A stretch of 64,000 nt of DNA from Taeniopygia guttata (GCF_048771995.1 NC_133063.1:8961001-9025000), one strand, 5' to 3'; numbered from the stretch's first letter, positions 9,921 through 24,629 are shown. Notes: a model not told the origin generated them from the letters alone. Program-made: numbers and translations.

Positions 9921-12900
9921 ATTTACTAGCAATAGCAATGTTCTGGAAGAGGGTCACACATACAGGAGAGAGGAGCTGCAATACCTGGTCAGCTTTGTGC
10001 TGGAAACACCCTGGCTTTGACAGCACTGGGTGTGAAGTTCTGGAGAGCCTGGAGGCAGGTTCAGCTCTCAATTCCATATTAACCAGCATGCCTATTTTCC
10101 AAGCTGAAAGTGCAAGTAAACAGCCAGAAGAGGAAGTTAATTTTCTTAATCTCTTCTTAGAAATATCTGGGTGCTCCTGAAGGCAGGTTGAGAATGTGGG
10201 GTGTTCTGCATGCAGACAGGGGAACCTGTGTTCAGGCCTTTGCATCACCACAGGCTCCGCATGCACCCTTAGCTCAGCCACCAGGTCTGTCTGTGTTACT
10301 GTGCCTCACTTTTGGCACCTTGCAGCAGGCATTGGAGAGGTGGAAATGGCTGGGTCACCAGCGGCTCACTGCAGCTGCTGGAATCAGGTAAGAGTAAAGG
10401 AGGATGGACAGGCACGCTGGAAAAGCAGCATGCACACACACACACAAGCACAGAAGCCTTGTTTACACAGAACTGCATCCATTCGTCTCTAAGTAAATGG
10501 ACCTTCAAATGGCATTTCCAGATTTTGGAAACTCTTTAATATTTCAATTTTACCTCTGCTCTTTACGACAAAGATAATAATAAAATTAGTTGCAAAATCC
10601 AAGCATTTCTGAGTTGACTGCTCTTGAAATGCTTCTGCCTCTCTTCTTAGGTGGGATTTCCACTAAATTACTACGGCCTAGGCACTGCAGAATTTTGTCT
10701 CTTTTAACTCCACTTTCTCCTTCCTTTCCTCATTCCCTCCTCAGAGAACAAGCTGTTAAAGTCCTGCAGAATACATAATCACATCCACAGAACTCTAGAC
10801 AGAATGGCTCAGCTCTGCTGCAGCATTATTCTGCTGTAGATCATGGACCAGGGAGAAGAGTACAGGATGCTGTAAGGTCTATATATGTGAAATGCCAAGG
10901 TGTATGTGTATGCTGATAGCCAGCTGTGACCTGCCAGGAAGAGAGAAACATGAAAAACAGCAGAAATAAGAAACAGCAAAAAGGAGAGCACTTTTTAAAA
11001 GAAGCTGCTAATAAATGGTGGGTGTTGGGAGGACAATGACTCCATATGGATAAAGTAAAGGTAAAGAAAACCTGCAGACTCCCAGGAGAGTATTTCTGCT
11101 CCCAGCCCAGTCGCTCCTGATGGAGTCCATTTTCTTTTGGCTCCAGACTGTCTCCAAATAAAGCAATATTTCTGTAGTTACCTGTGAACTACTCAAGGAA
11201 GACAATTCCCTGCTTCTGCCTGAGAAGTAACAGCCTGTTAACTGCTGTACCTGTGCTCCTGCTTTTTGGGCAAGTGGTTCTCCATCAGATGGGCCCTGAG
11301 ACATTTACAAGATCCCAAACTGTAAAGAGAGAGGATCAGAGAAGGTCATATCTGAAAATGAAAAAAATTTTTAATGAAATTTCTCTGTTAGTCAAAGCAG
11401 GTGGTTTCAGGACCTCTTCCTGACATGGATAAATTTTAGTGAAGTTAACCAATGTGTTTATCATCAGAACCTCATCTCTGTTCATGGTTGGGATTGGCTG
11501 CAGTCAGTTTAGAGCTTGATAGACTGAAAACAGAGCACTCAGGAGATGCAGAGGGGTTAAATTTACCAGTTTTACTCATCCTTCATGGTAAGAAGATGAC
11601 TGCCTGCTTCTCTCTGGCTGATGTGGGAGAATGAGCATGGCCACTTGAGGGGTAGAGGATGCACTGCCACTTCTGCCTGTTGCTGTCTCTTCCCTTTTTC
11701 TGTACAGCAAAGTGATGCCATGTGGCTACTCTAAAGAAATTAGTCTCTTTATGTGTCCGTTCATGTTCATCTGACATTGCACAAACATCAGAAATCTGGA
11801 AAGCAGTTTCCAGGCCATGGAGTGCCAGGAAGAGATCAACAGGGTCTGACAACATGCAGAAATTTTCTGGTGGTGTCATCTACCTGAAACATCTGCTGTG
11901 AAGTGCTTCTCCTCCAGTTTTATTCTTGATTAGCCCTTTCTCTGCATCAGCTTTATTCTATTTTTATTGTTTAGAGTACAACCCAGAGCTTAAATAATTT
12001 CTCAGATTAATAGAAGAAGTGTATTTCTATCCTTCAAAACAGAAATGAAAGAAAGGAAATGTCAGCACTTTTAGTACAAGGTTGTGGATTTCATGGGGGC
12101 TTCTGCTTAATTAAAGGATTTTTAAAGTTATGACATCCTTCCAGTACTGTCTTTGGTCCCTATGCAGTAGAAAGAAGAATAAAAACATAATAGTTTTTCA
12201 TGCCTTCCTGTGTTAAATGTCAGTGTGAATAAGCTTAAATGTGCTCTCATTTCTTGGTGGGCATTTTATTTCCAGGCCATTTGAGAAAGCAGTTACTTAG
12301 ATTTGTCTGCTGTCACACAGAGTGGAGGAGAGGAGTGGAGTGTTATTTCTGCAGCATCATAAAGAAGTGGAGCACTGATTCATATTCATAATTAACAGCA
12401 CAAACAGCTGCACATGCTCTGTCTGGCTCCTCTCAATTCCTGTTATATTCCTTTTTTGCATACATCCATGATCACCTATCTACTGTTAAAGAACAGGAAA
12501 TGTTTCAAGGTGACACTGTGGAGATTCCCATGTATGCTCCCTGCCTGATATTGCACTCCTTTCCAACACAAGCACTTCTTTCTTTGCAACAAACCAGCCC
12601 TGAGGCCCATCTCATCCAGAAACTACCCTCTGAAGTTTTTACTGTTCAAGTCTGAATGTAACTTATTAAACAATAAATCATAAAGAAATGAAGATAGAAA
12701 TTCAAAAGCTGTGTTTTCCTAGTACATCTTAAAAACAACCCAAATTCTTCCGAGATTCTCATCACTAGGGCAGAAATGTCCCTCCTATGCTTTGCCACTG
12801 TGCAGGAGGGAAGTGCAGAGCTGACTGCTTCCATGGCAAACAGGATTCTGGGCATGACACTGGGCCCAGGGCATCTCTGGTAGCTGCAAACTGACATTCC

Positions 12901-14000
12901 TGCCTGTCAAAGGGGCTGCCAGATCTATTATCATTTTTTAAGCCTATTTCCTCAGGTTCTTCTGCCAGTAGTGACTTTTTGTTGCAGTTTTCCTGTTTTC
13001 TTCTGAGCTGCTCATCCTTATCCCCTCATTTACCAACGTGCTGCCATTCAGCACTTCCCTGCCCATTTCTAGTGGGATATATGTGGTACCTGCAAGAAAA
13101 TGGGAGAATCCCTATTCTTTAGCAAAAGGAGTGTCAGAGCACTGCCTTTCTTGGTGCTACAGTTCAGAAAGAGTGAGAGAGCCGTGGACTGGCTCCTACA
13201 ATCCCAGCTGCTAGTATCCGTAACACTTGAGTCTGTCTTTGGAGCCCTTTCCCTGGGAGAACACTCCTGACATCTAACTGAGACGGGCTTGTTAAAAAAA
13301 TAGGGCAGAAAAGAACTGTGAAAATGACATTGCTCGTTTCCCACCTTGGGCAACATGGATCTTCATTCTACTTCATCTTTTTGTGGGGTTAAAGTTGAGC
13401 AGTCTGGTCTAAATGGTTCCTATCTGGCAGCAAGACAAACAGTATATATATGTGTTGTTCCTGCAGCTTTACTCTTGAGTTAGCTTTTGTTTTACCTTTC
13501 ACATCTCTTTTGGTTGCATCTCTTTCATATCTATGAAAAATTGTATTCCCTTCTCACAGCTTCCTTCTGCAAAGCCCTCAGCAATATTTGGTAGTTTTCC
13601 GTATTTCAGTCTCAGATCTCAAGGTTATGCTATTTCACTCTTTGAAGGGTTGCAGGCCTCATATTTACTGGCTGAACAGCTACAGATTTCAATTTTTTGT
13701 CAATTCATGCAGAAGAATTCCCTCTGCTTTTCATGGCACTGAAATTGTGGAATTTTTAAAGCGTCTTCCACATCTTTGATCACATGATTAAACCAAGTAG
13801 ATAGAATGCAATCTTCTGTTGGGATCTCCACACTATATGGTCTACTATCCACCCAATCATGGAAAATGGTTCTCTAAAATGAGTTCTGAACACTTTAAAC
13901 CTGATTAAATCTGTAAAATATTTTTTCGTCTCCACCTTTCCCTTGTAAATTCTTTCCTAGTACTAAGTAAACAGTTCACACTAGACTAGGGTTTTAAGTA
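9921..14000. other. Unique DNA, no gene seen
   Basis: No coding sequence is recognised. The longest frames (9919-10281 minus, 120 codons; several of about 98 codons near 10.2-11.9 kb) lack known motifs. A short CA run lies at about 10435-10445. The stretch at 12350-12420 (AT-rich, with a CAGCTG E-box) has the look of a conserved non-coding element, but conservation cannot be judged from one sequence. Confidence 0.6.
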
Positions 14001-17000
14001 ACTTCTCGCCAACAAGGAAGAACAGTAATCTCAACTAAAAAACTTCATGAGAAATCGGAAAGATACAAGAGCACATTCTTCCATCTGCCATCTGTCCCTT
14101 TCTTTGTTTGTTTCTCAGCAAACGGATGACTAAAAGTGCCTTCTTTTTTTTTTCCTTTTCCCCCCCCCTTAATTTTAGTGTCTTATTTGCTTTTTTAAAC
14201 ACCTTGAGAAAAGGTTGGTTTTTTTTTTCTTTCCACTGTTCCATCATTTACATCTGGACTCTCAGGTCTCTGGGTACACTGACATGAGTTACATCAGCGT
14301 GACTATACAGGATGACCACATTTTTCTAGATAGTCCATGCCTGGAGAGTGTAATTTTTAACACAAAATTTGTTTATTTGAACATTTCTGATGTTACTGTG
14401 GAGTTTTCATTTACCTCAAAATGTAGGTTACAATTAGCAATAATACACTTTTCAGTACACAGTTCTATACAAATACTAGTGTGGTTCAGTTACTATTTTC
14501 TGTGATAGGCTCTCCACCCTGCTGCTGCCTCTTCCCAGTCTCACCAAGATGAGACACAGGGGTGGAACTCAGCTCTAGACCATTGCTGTCTATGTTTTGT
14601 GCCTTAACTAACTTGACTGGGACAAGTTCTTCAGTGTTGCATTGCCATAATATTTTAAAGGTTTTCAAGTGGAGTCAAAATCATGTTGTCATGTTATCAA
14701 TTTTCTATAATGTATCTAAATCCATGTCTTGCTGGCAGGCCATAATTTTATCAGCAAATTACAAAAAGAGTGGCATTTTCATCTGTATTTAATTTCTTCC
14801 CCTAATTAGAGAAACCACTATTCAGAGAACCCAAACAAATTTTCAGCCATTTTTGATAATTTTGAACAAATAACCAAAGACAGTACAGTGAATTTCATTA
14901 TTAAATTTGAGTTGACTTGTCTGAAGAGGTTTAAGATGCACACCTAAATCAGTCCAGGCTGAAAACAGATGAAGGAATTAAATTAGTTCCTTTCCTTGGC
15001 TATTCAGCCTCCTGTTCAACTATAAAATTGTTGAAACTAATTAATATGACACAACCATTGATTATAAAAATACCATATTCCTGAAATATGAGCTATAAAT
15101 ATAAGTGTCTTTTAATGAAAATTGACATGCCATTTCCTAGGTCTTAAATGAATATGATTCCTTATTGTGCAAATAGATGGTAGTGAGGGAACGTTGTGAA
15201 TTGCAGAAAGCTCTGTGGTAATCTATGGCAACAGGGAATAAATCATAATTAAGAATCTTATATTCCATAGAGCTTTTTTTCCAAAGCATCATTAGAAAAA
15301 GAAACAAGATGGGAAATTCAAAATAAAACCCAGAGGGGACACGTAAAAGGAAAAGAAAGTGAATTGAAAATGAATATTGTCAATTAAAGGAAAAAAAAAA
15401 AAAGTAGGATAGATAATCCTTAACAGGCATCTACCACTGAAGGAAAAGTCTAATCTCTAAGATTGACTATTTAAAAGGTCCCAAGAGATCTGTAGTCCTA
15501 CAGTTATGTTATTATTTTCTCTTAAATTCAAAAGAGCTGTGAAATTTAGTAAGGAATACATGCAGTACCCAGTTCAGTTTGTTGAAATAGAATAAAATCT
15601 GCTGGGTAGCAACACACATGGTATCAGAGAAAGAAATTTGTTTCTCTTTTGAGGTAGGCATGGTAAAGATTTTCTGTTCTAAATAGGAAGATATTGCACT
15701 CTACTGCCTGGCAGAAACAAACTCAAACTTTCATTGTAAGCTTTTGCATAGTCTGCAATCAAGAATTAAGAGGATGACTTAATCAGCTTATGGTTGACAT
15801 TTGTAATACCCTGGAAATTATGAGTGACTTAACTCAAAGTCCATGGAAAAACACACATTTTCAGTGATTTCAGTGAGTATGAGTGTTTCAGAGGTGAACT
15901 ATGGTTTTTAACACATGATATCTTGTGTTATTGTCAGCCTTTCTAACACACTTCTGTTTAGAAACAAGAAAGAAAAGAGGGGACAATTTTGCTATGACAG
16001 GTGTACGTGCCTCAGGTTTGACTGACACAAATAGCTTAAAGGTCCTAAAGGGCCTTAAAAGCACTGCCAGATTCACCTACAGATCTTTTCAATTACATAT
16101 CACACTGTGACTTGACCGTAATGCCATTAGAGATACGATTTCAATCCAATTTGCTGTCCCTGAAGACTCCCTGCCTTGTCCTTCAGCTCTACTTTCTGAA
16201 AGTTCTGACAGCCCAGGTGAAGCCAGCACTCCCAACCTATTTTTAACACAGTTGCTTCTCTTGCTGAGCTTATACATTTATTAATAGAGTTCAATTCTTT
16301 CAAGCTTTACGTGTTAATGCAAAATGAGACTTACACAATCAAAAATCTTAGTTGTTAAGTAGATAAATTTCAGGTAGTGACAAGTGGTGGCCTGGTCACT
16401 GTGTGATAGCTGTCATAGCTACATTAAACTACTAATACCTGCAATTACGTTGTGAAATTCATCTCCTTGTTTTAATGCTGTAACAAGCACACTCTGTCAG
16501 TATTGGATATAGCAAGAGAAAATTAGAGGCATGTAATAGTCTGTGTATTATAGAAGTATTCTGGAGATTTTCTGAGGAAATACTGCAGATGCTTCATTCT
16601 GCCATTAATCCCATGCTTTGGTTATGTCATATCTCTGTGTATCATAGAATAATGTGTCCAGCTTGTCTGTACCATATACTGAGTATTTACACACTCACCT
16701 ATCAAAACATACCCCTATTTATTAAATGTCCAAATGTTAACATTATCCTCCATTTCATCAACAACACCAGCTTCCATAAATAGGTTTTCAGTCTAGCCAC
16801 CAGCTTTATCCTGGCTGCTTTAGTACCAGGCAAGAGATACCTTGATGGTGTCTACAGATCTTTCTCAATTTTCCTACCAACAGTTCTACTTGAACATTCA
16901 CCTTTGTTATGTTGCACCCAAATCTTGGTATCTGGAATAAGCTGCAGCTGTTTTGTGAGGTATTTGTCATGGAAAGTTGTCATTTTTTCTCTGCAATATT

Positions 17001-20000
17001 TGACTGTTGCTATCCTATCTGGTTTGAATCAACTTATTAAAATGTTTGGGTGATAGGACCCATTTCTTTCATTTTGTGGGATCATAGTTCATAAATTAAA
17101 TTCTGTGCCAGCTAAAGGAGCAGGAATTTTATCATCAATGACTAAGAAAATGAAAAGATGCAGTAATTTGGTTTCAACTTTAAAATTATAACCAATTTAA
17201 TTCTGATGTGGAAATTGGATGTGGAAAAAAACCTCTTTTTCTAGTTTCATTTTGGTTTTCAATATACTGTTTGTAGTGGCTAAGCATTCTCAGCAGTGAT
17301 GGGGTCTCAGAGTATGAGAGAAATGCCCTGTCTGCTGGAGTGAAAGATAGACACAGCCAAACAAGGACCATTGCTTAGTGAGAGTGGGTGCTCTTGAGTC
17401 TGACACAAATGGTTTAAAGCCTCTTCTAGCTTGTTGCAGCTGGTGTAGTATACTATGGACTTTATTTAAGTAACTATCATTTATAAAAACAACCACTCAT
17501 AGCCACCAAATTATGAGTTCAGAAGGTTTTGAGCTTTTTAAACTTGGTATTTCCTGTTGGTTTTCAGTTTTCATTATTTTTACTGAGAAGGAACATCAGT
17601 TATGATTTAGGCTTTTCAGAAATTGTTATTTTATTCTTGGCTCTCTCTGAACTTCTGTCACTGGCAGCACTTAGGCTGGAGTTTGTGTGCAAGCCCTCCT
17701 AGTGTTTTGATCTCTAATCCCTGTTCTCTTTCCCTTGAAGCAGAAAAAAATAGTGCTTTAAATTCATATATGAGTTATGTTCTGTTCCACCACCATGAGT
17801 ATAGCAGAAAAATAACCCTGAAAACATTGCTTAATCTGTTGGGAAGATAAACTTGCATAATGGCAGGAAGCTGTTCAGCAAAGAGATGAAATTGGAGAGA
17901 AATTTTTTAATTTGGTTTTCCCATCATCTTAATATAATAAGCAAAGCAATTTTGTACAGCAGGTCAACCGTCTGCAAATGCAATTTATCAGTACCAGAGG
18001 GATATGACAAGAAATTGTAGCATAGGGGCGCTTTTGCATTTAAGGAAAAGGAATGCTGCAAAACCCTTCTTCCTTTTGCTCTTTGGTCTTGCCTGCACAC
18101 TCAATTTCGGATTGAAGGTGGAACTAAATTCTCATTTTGTATGCTTGTTAGAAAAATCATGTTATTCTCATTATTCTTTAATCTGTGTCTCTTTAAAAAG
18201 GATGGATGAACTCTTTATGTCAATCTAACATGTTTAGCTACTCAATATTGCTAGCAGCATTATTCGTGGAACCCTCCATGCTAAGAAGCTGTTAAAGTCC
18301 TAGGACTTAGGTATTGGATCAAAAAGGCATTAAGAAAGTCACTTTTAATATCCTAATTCATGTAAACTCATTCCAGAATTATCTGGTTGCCTCTGATTAT
18401 AGTTTCTGCACAATATGAGATAATTAACCACAGCAACAACAAAATTGTGTTAAATGCCATCCAGTAGTCCATAACCAGGTTACTTACATGGAATTACAAC
18501 CCCCAAAGATTTTTTTCCAAGCTTTTTGTGCCCCAGTGCACAATAATGCTAAACTTCACTTGGCATGATTCACTTCAGTGGTCTGTGTCAGCAACCAGGC
18601 AAACCTGTGTGTTTGGTGAAATATGCCAAAGAACATGGATATCACAGGCAGATGTTCTCCAAATGACTTCTCTCTAGCCTCTGAAAACTTTCTCAGCAGA
18701 TTTATTACTGTGGAACACAAAAGGGATTCAGAGCTGAACAGAGTCAAGCGCTGCAGTAGATGAAGATCTAAGAAGATGGAGATCGAAGGAGATGAGGAGT
18801 TGGGGTTATTTCCACAGAGATGCAAACGTGCAGGCAGGGCTCAGCTTTGCTGACTCTCAGCTGCTGGGGAGGAGCAGCAGGTGAAGGAATGATGCATACT
18901 GACAGCTTTGTGCTTTCTGCCCTCTGATCATGCCTGTCAGGAAGGACATGTGGCCAAGTCCCCCAGTGCTGCCATGAAGGCAGAACTCCCCAGCTGTATT
19001 CATGCATGGTCCCAGCTCTGCAATCATCAAGGGCCAGCTCAGTGTCCTTGCCTTGGCACTGACATCCAGCTATGTCTTTTGTTCCCCTCCAAGTTCTGTC
19101 CAAACTGTTTACGCTACATACGCAGCAATGTGGTGTGGAAAGCAAGCAGTGAAGTTGATAATTTCAGTCTTGAAGGCAAGATTTAAAAATCACCAGTGGA
19201 ACACCTTCCAATATAACACACTTTTTCTGGGATTATCTATGTACCAAATTGACCAGAAACATACACTGTGGGGAAGGAATTACCTTCACACCGCTTTTCA
19301 GCTAGACCAAGTGAAAAGTAGGCTGCTTCAAGAACTTCAGTTTTGCCAAAAATAATTTTTAAAGAGCTCCACACAGGTGTCTGCCAAACGTTTATATCTG
19401 TCACAGGAAACTATTTGTTCAAGTGTTTTTATGTGGAACTTGTAACATGTAGAAGAGTGCAAGTGCATGCTTGCTGCAAAGTGAAAACCACTAGTTCAGC
19501 AGGTGCAAGCACTCTTTCCCAAGCATTGTCAGCATGCAGAATTTCAAGCTGCATGGGAAGCGGCTACAGTCACAAAACCTTGGCAGTGCTAATCTGGTCG
19601 TGATGAGTCACTGCTTGTTGGTAATGGAATTCTTTAAAGAAAGGAGTGAGTCATCTTGTGCAGGTCCAAGCAGGAATTGAATTGCCTCTGGGCATAGAAT
19701 TACAGGAAAGTAAAGCCAGGGAAATCCTTTTAGTGCTGCAGTAAAAGCACACAGATTACAGGTGCTGATGCTAAATTGATCAGTCAAAGAGAACAGGACA
19801 GACATGTGACTCTTAGTGCTAGCCAGCAGAAAAAATTCAGCTAGAATGTCCTAGATGACCCCTCAGTAGAAAATTATATGTGGGGTTTGCTGCTATCCTG
19901 GCTTCTGACATGGGAATCTTGTCCAAGTCTGTCAGAATGATCTGAAAACAGTCTTTGTGATAGCACTAAATCTTATCTCAAAGCATTTTTAAACTGGTCC

Positions 20001-20270
20001 TAAATTCATTATTTAATGAAGGTGCACAGACTGGAAAATTTTGTGTCAGGGAATCACCACCCGGGGTCTGGAACACAGGGAAGAACAACTGAGCAGCTTA
20101 AAAGCTACCTTTCTGCCTTCTTGATCTGGAGTTGCTATGAGAACTGCACCATCTCCTTGTGTAAATTAGCACCTGCATAGTGCCTTAATGATTTCAGGGC
20201 TACCCGAAATTTGTATAATGCTGCAGATTGAAAGTTGTGTCTTGTATCCTCATGACAGTAAAATGTGCTT
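14001..20270. other. Unique AT-rich DNA, no gene seen
   Basis: Homopolymer runs lie at 14143-14170 (T and C) and 15390-15403 (A). The region 14860-15900 is notably AT-rich and free of recognisable repeats. Near 18405-18450 a stretch rich in 'aattaaccacagcaacaac'-type words resembles conserved non-coding sequence. Open frames up to 125 codons near 18.8-19.1 kb overlap on both strands and have no recognisable product. Confidence 0.6.
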
Positions 20271-20272
20271 AT

Positions 20273-20480
20273 TTCATAGAATCACAGAAAGGTTGAGGTT
20301 AGAAAACCATCTAGAGATTCTGAATCCAGGCTTACTACTAAAATAAGGATCAACTAGAGCAGGTTGCTCAGAGACGTGTCCAGTTCAGTCATGAACATCT
20401 TCAAGATGAAGATTTCACAACTTTTCAGGTCAGCCTTTTCCAGTATTTGATCACAATCCAAGTAACTATGATTTTCTTTA
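20273..20480 (-). mobile_element. CR1 LINE 3' fragment
   Basis: The plus strand begins 'tcatagaatcacagaaaggtt', the reverse complement of the CR1 3' tail. It continues through 'gagcaggttgctcagag' and a 'cttcaagatgaagatttcacaact' segment, in the order of the avian CR1 3' untranslated region. The element is on the minus strand with its 3' end at 20273. About 200 bases remain, a typical 5'-truncated copy. Substitutions are many, so it is old. Confidence 0.85.
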
Positions 20481-23400
20481 GGTTTTTTAATGAACTTTTT
20501 TTTTCTCAGACTTGCTATGTATAATTAATCTATAGCTAGACTGGAGTCTCAAAACTGTTGCAGATGCATTATTCATCAGCAATAAGGGTTCTTCTGTGCC
20601 TTGCTCAACCACCTGTATAGGGTGTGTACCTGCTTAGGGTCTAATTCATCAGAGGGGCTTTGCAGGTTGCTGCTGTGAGAGCTGTAGACACTGTGCCACT
20701 ATCAGGCTGCCTGACCTATGCCACGATGCATTTCTGTAACTGCAGCAGTGACATTGCTGCTGCTAAAAGCAACCAGCTGATAATAAATATGGAATGAGCT
20801 GATTTGCCTGTGGGAGGGTTCATGAACTTCTCGCAGTCTGCTCAGTCCAATGGCTGAAGCGTACCTGGTTTCTCAGCTCATCTCTTACTCCTGCAATATA
20901 GGAGTGCCCATGAAATAAAATTAATGTTGCTTTTCCCAGGCCTTGCCTTTCTCTAGAGTAAACTAAGGGCTAAGGGTAGGTGTACTTTTTATGTCAATCT
21001 CTGTCACAGTGATAAAGTATGAATATGCTTTCATTTTTAGACCACTTTTTGAGACCTGTACTGCATTCCAACCAATAACGTCCCCATTTGTTCCCAGCTT
21101 CTGGCTTTGGCAGCCTGTTGGTTCAGGCTGGTAATACATCCCAGGTCTGACCAGGAGGACTCCAAATCCTCCTAAGAGCAGAAGGCTCTTACTTACCCCC
21201 AACATCAAATGCTGGAATGACATCTGTCCAAACATGGTCATACCAGCACCCTCTTTTAAAGTGTCATTCTTTCTTTTGATAACAGTGGCATATCATCAAA
21301 ATTTTATAAGGAGACTCAGTACAAGGCAATTTGGAAAAAAGAAAGTTTTGTTTTGTTTTTGGTCTTTTTCCCCCCAAAGTTTTGGTAGCTGCACTAATCA
21401 GCACATTCAATGCCCAGTTTATGCCACCAAACTGAAATGACAAATATCGCCCGGCACTTTGTTCCATTGTGCTCACAGCATTTTTCATTCTTTCTTCCAG
21501 GTTTTTCATTTCTGTGACGTCCTCAGAAGTTAGTAGTGCTGAGATGTACAAACAAACTGAACTTTCCCTGATCTTCTCCAAGTCTGAGATAAGGAAAATG
21601 GATGTCAAGTGTGTAATAAACTTGGGGCTCATTAGACAATCCTTGACCAACTGGCCTGGCTGCTTTCTGAACTGAGAGAAACACAGGTTTCAAAGTAGGA
21701 CATGATGACATCTAAGCTATGTATGTGAAATCGTGTGGAATATTTCCCTAGTGGGTAAATTTGTAGGTGGGGGTAAATTTGTAGGTTAGATGTTTTGAGA
21801 TCCATTTACACTGACTTGTGTAATGTATAGAATCTGTCTAATATTTTATCTTAGTCCCTTTGGACTGTGAGGACTCTTTTAGAGTCTGTAGGAGAATACC
21901 AGTACAACAGACTTATGAAACTACTTGTTTGACTGAGGTTTTCTGATTATATTCACCATCTGAGTACTCCACCCAAAATCTGAATTTCTGGCTTCCATAT
22001 ATGTGCATGCATATGTGTATGATCTGTTTTCATCCAATATCAAGTTTTTCAGATCCCTGTGGAAAATTTCCTGCAACACTGATAAGAATGTGGAATTTGA
22101 AAACTATTTATAAAAAGTGCTAATACTAGCTTTGAGAATAGTTGTTCCATTGTGTGAACACAGTAAAGAATATTGGAGTAGCTTCTGCATTTGCTATAGC
22201 AGAAGGGAAAAACATCTGGACAACATCAGTACTTGGTGGCACTTCAGGTATCAGATTAGAAGAAGCCACACTGATGATGCTGGACATTTGCTGCCTATTT
22301 TTGCCTTGTTGCACAGCAGGTGTGTAAGCATAAAAATATTAATGATTTGTGTGCAAAGATTGTCCTTATTTCCAGCATCAGAAACAGCTAAACTCATAAT
22401 ACTTCTCATTTCCTGTCAGCTTTTTGAAAGCACTGGTGAGGAGTATTGATGTGGAATGTACAGGCTGTGGGGTTCAGAACATGGGACTTCAGGCCCAGCT
22501 TTTTGACTTCTAATTGGGACCAGTGACTTTTCTTTTCTCCCACCATATTTAGCAGTTTATGCTGAAAGACAAAATATGTTTTTTATTACATATATCATGT
22601 GCGAGCTGGCAGAAAGATGCTACTCCTGAAATTATTCTTTATAACTCTGCATTTTTTCTTTAGTAGTTTGTTCATTGTCTATCTTTTGCCATTATTTGAG
22701 AAAGGGCAGGAGGACAGAGGGAAGAGGAGCACAGGCAATCTCTCTCTGTACCATTTCATCATTCACAACATGATGAGCAATGTGAACAACTGGGAACTTG
22801 GTTTCAACTGTCAAATACTGAGCATGTGACATTTTGTTTTCCTTTGCTATGCCTGCTGGATGGTTTTGTTGCTACATGCATGCCATCTTCTTTTGACTCA
22901 GTTTCCAAGTAGGAATTAAAGCTGAATGTTTGTCATCTGCTTCTGGACGTTTACAAAGCATTACCTTTTTAAATTTTTTTCATTGTAACCACTATTTGCC
23001 TCATTTTCTTCTTGTCTTTCAGTGTCCCTGTGCTTGCCTTCATTCCCACTGGGATTTCAGAGGCATGGAGCAGCAGCAGTGTTGATCTGATGACTAACAG
23101 GTTCATGAGAACTCTGTAAATTCTTGTTGGTCTTGTTCGGCTTTGCTTTGTAAGTAGAGGAGTATACGCCGGTGTCGTAAGTACATCTGAATTTTTTGTC
23201 CTATGCTATGATCCTGCAAAGAGCTGTATGTCCCAGCAGATGGAGTAAGATAAACAGCAAATTCACAGCCATTGATATGTGCTGGTTTCCATCACAACTT
23301 GAGTGCAAACTGGATGTCAGTAATATATAAGTAAATTACCAATAACACTCATCTGGAAACCATATACTTCCCCAAGCGCCCTATTTTCTACAAAGAGAGA

Positions 23401-24465
23401 TAAATCAGGGAAGGATGTCAGTATTTCTTAGGGAATTAGTTATTCAGGCAGAAAAAAAAAGATTTTTTTCCCCATAATTCAACATCTTTTCATATAAAAC
23501 AAAAACAATGTCAGGAGAGAAACCCTGTATTATTCAAAAGCCCATAATTCTGCAGAGCATTTTGCAAACATAAACATCAAACCTTGGGTGGCCTACACAA
23601 TCAAAAATACATGTCTTTTCAGTTGCCAGCAACAGGAGTATGCCAAGAACTGAGTCAGAAATCACCCCCAGGAAGTTTGTTTTTGAAAATAGGCAGGTTG
23701 TGTTAGGATGCATGGTGAGCCAGTGGGAGTAAGAGGCTATCCATGTGCCATGAGTTTGAATGTCATTATTGCACTTGCTTAGGCTTGTAGATTGCGATAG
23801 GGCCCTTGAAAATGCCAGAGAAATAATAATAAAAAAAGACAGCTAGGGATCTAATCCATGTTTATTTTCTTTCTGTTTTCTTTTTATTTTTTTTTTCCTT
23901 TTTAAATGCAGTTCCTAAATGCAGCTTCTATGAGTAAGCAAGGAAAACTGGCAGCTTTCCTGCTTGAAAACTCCCATATCCTCTGCTATATTGATATTCA
24001 TTTTCCTGGTGCTGTGTTTTTTATCACTGCAGAAGATTATGCTGCTTTCTTTCCCTTAATAAACTACTGCTTTTTTCCCCCGTGTCTTTTTTTTTTACTA
24101 CAGTTTGGGCTTTATTCAGTGGCTGAGGTTATAAATGTATGTGCTTGTATGTTAACTGTTAGCAGCCATCTTGCAAGTATCATGAGTTAAAAACACGTTC
24201 GGGTGTTTTTTAGGACTTCTGGTATGAAGCAGTAATACAATGCTATTGAATAAACTGCCCATGCAGAATGCTAGAAGGTGAAACTTGTACTGGAACTATG
24301 ATATTGTATGTCAGTTTCTGATAAAACTGCATAAAAATTATAATTTTCGAGGTACATTTATCCTACAGAGTCATTCACAATCCTATCCCAGAAGAACAAA
24401 CAATAAAACAAAAGAAATCCCTCTCCAAAAACTCTCTCATATTAAAAAATGTACATTACTTAATC
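20481..24465. other. Unique DNA with a run of minus-strand open frames
   Basis: Between 20963 and 21711 the minus strand carries adjoining frames of 92, 128 and 62 codons. I recognise no domain, and no gene can be called. A short 18-bp-period duplication (gggtaaatttgtaggt twice) is at 21753-21786. A polypyrimidine tract ending in CAG at about 23022 looks like a splice acceptor, but no coding exon follows. A-rich runs lie near 23450 and 23830. No repeats or RNA genes are otherwise seen. Confidence 0.55.
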
Positions 24466-24469
24466 TGTA

Positions 24470-24507
24470 TACATATATATGTGTGTGTGTGTATGTATGT
24501 ATATGGT
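24470..24507. repeat. TA/TG microsatellite
   Basis: A short alternating tract of TA, TG and TATG units. It is imperfect and likely polymorphic. Confidence 0.85.
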
Positions 24508-24629
24508 AAGATTATGTAACTGCTGTTTCTTTCCCTTTCTATTTTAGTTTCTCAGCATGACTGCAGTTGTCTACAGAGATAATTGGAATATTTTTGCTCC
24601 TGTTGCCCTAAGGAAGGGGGGCAGGAGTG

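Noticed and set aside
9919..10281. 120-codon minus-strand frame as ERV env upstream sequence
   Set aside because: It lies to the right of where the homology with copy B ends and shows no env feature, so it is probably unrelated flank.
16635..16650. Isolated 'catagaat' words here and near 19695 and 39423 as CR1 tails
   Set aside because: The adjoining sequence does not continue into the CR1 3' region, so the eight-base match is not meaningful.
22990..23120. Polypyrimidine tract and CAG at about 23022 as the start of a coding exon
   Set aside because: The following sequence stays open for only a short distance, has no recognised protein and no obvious donor site.
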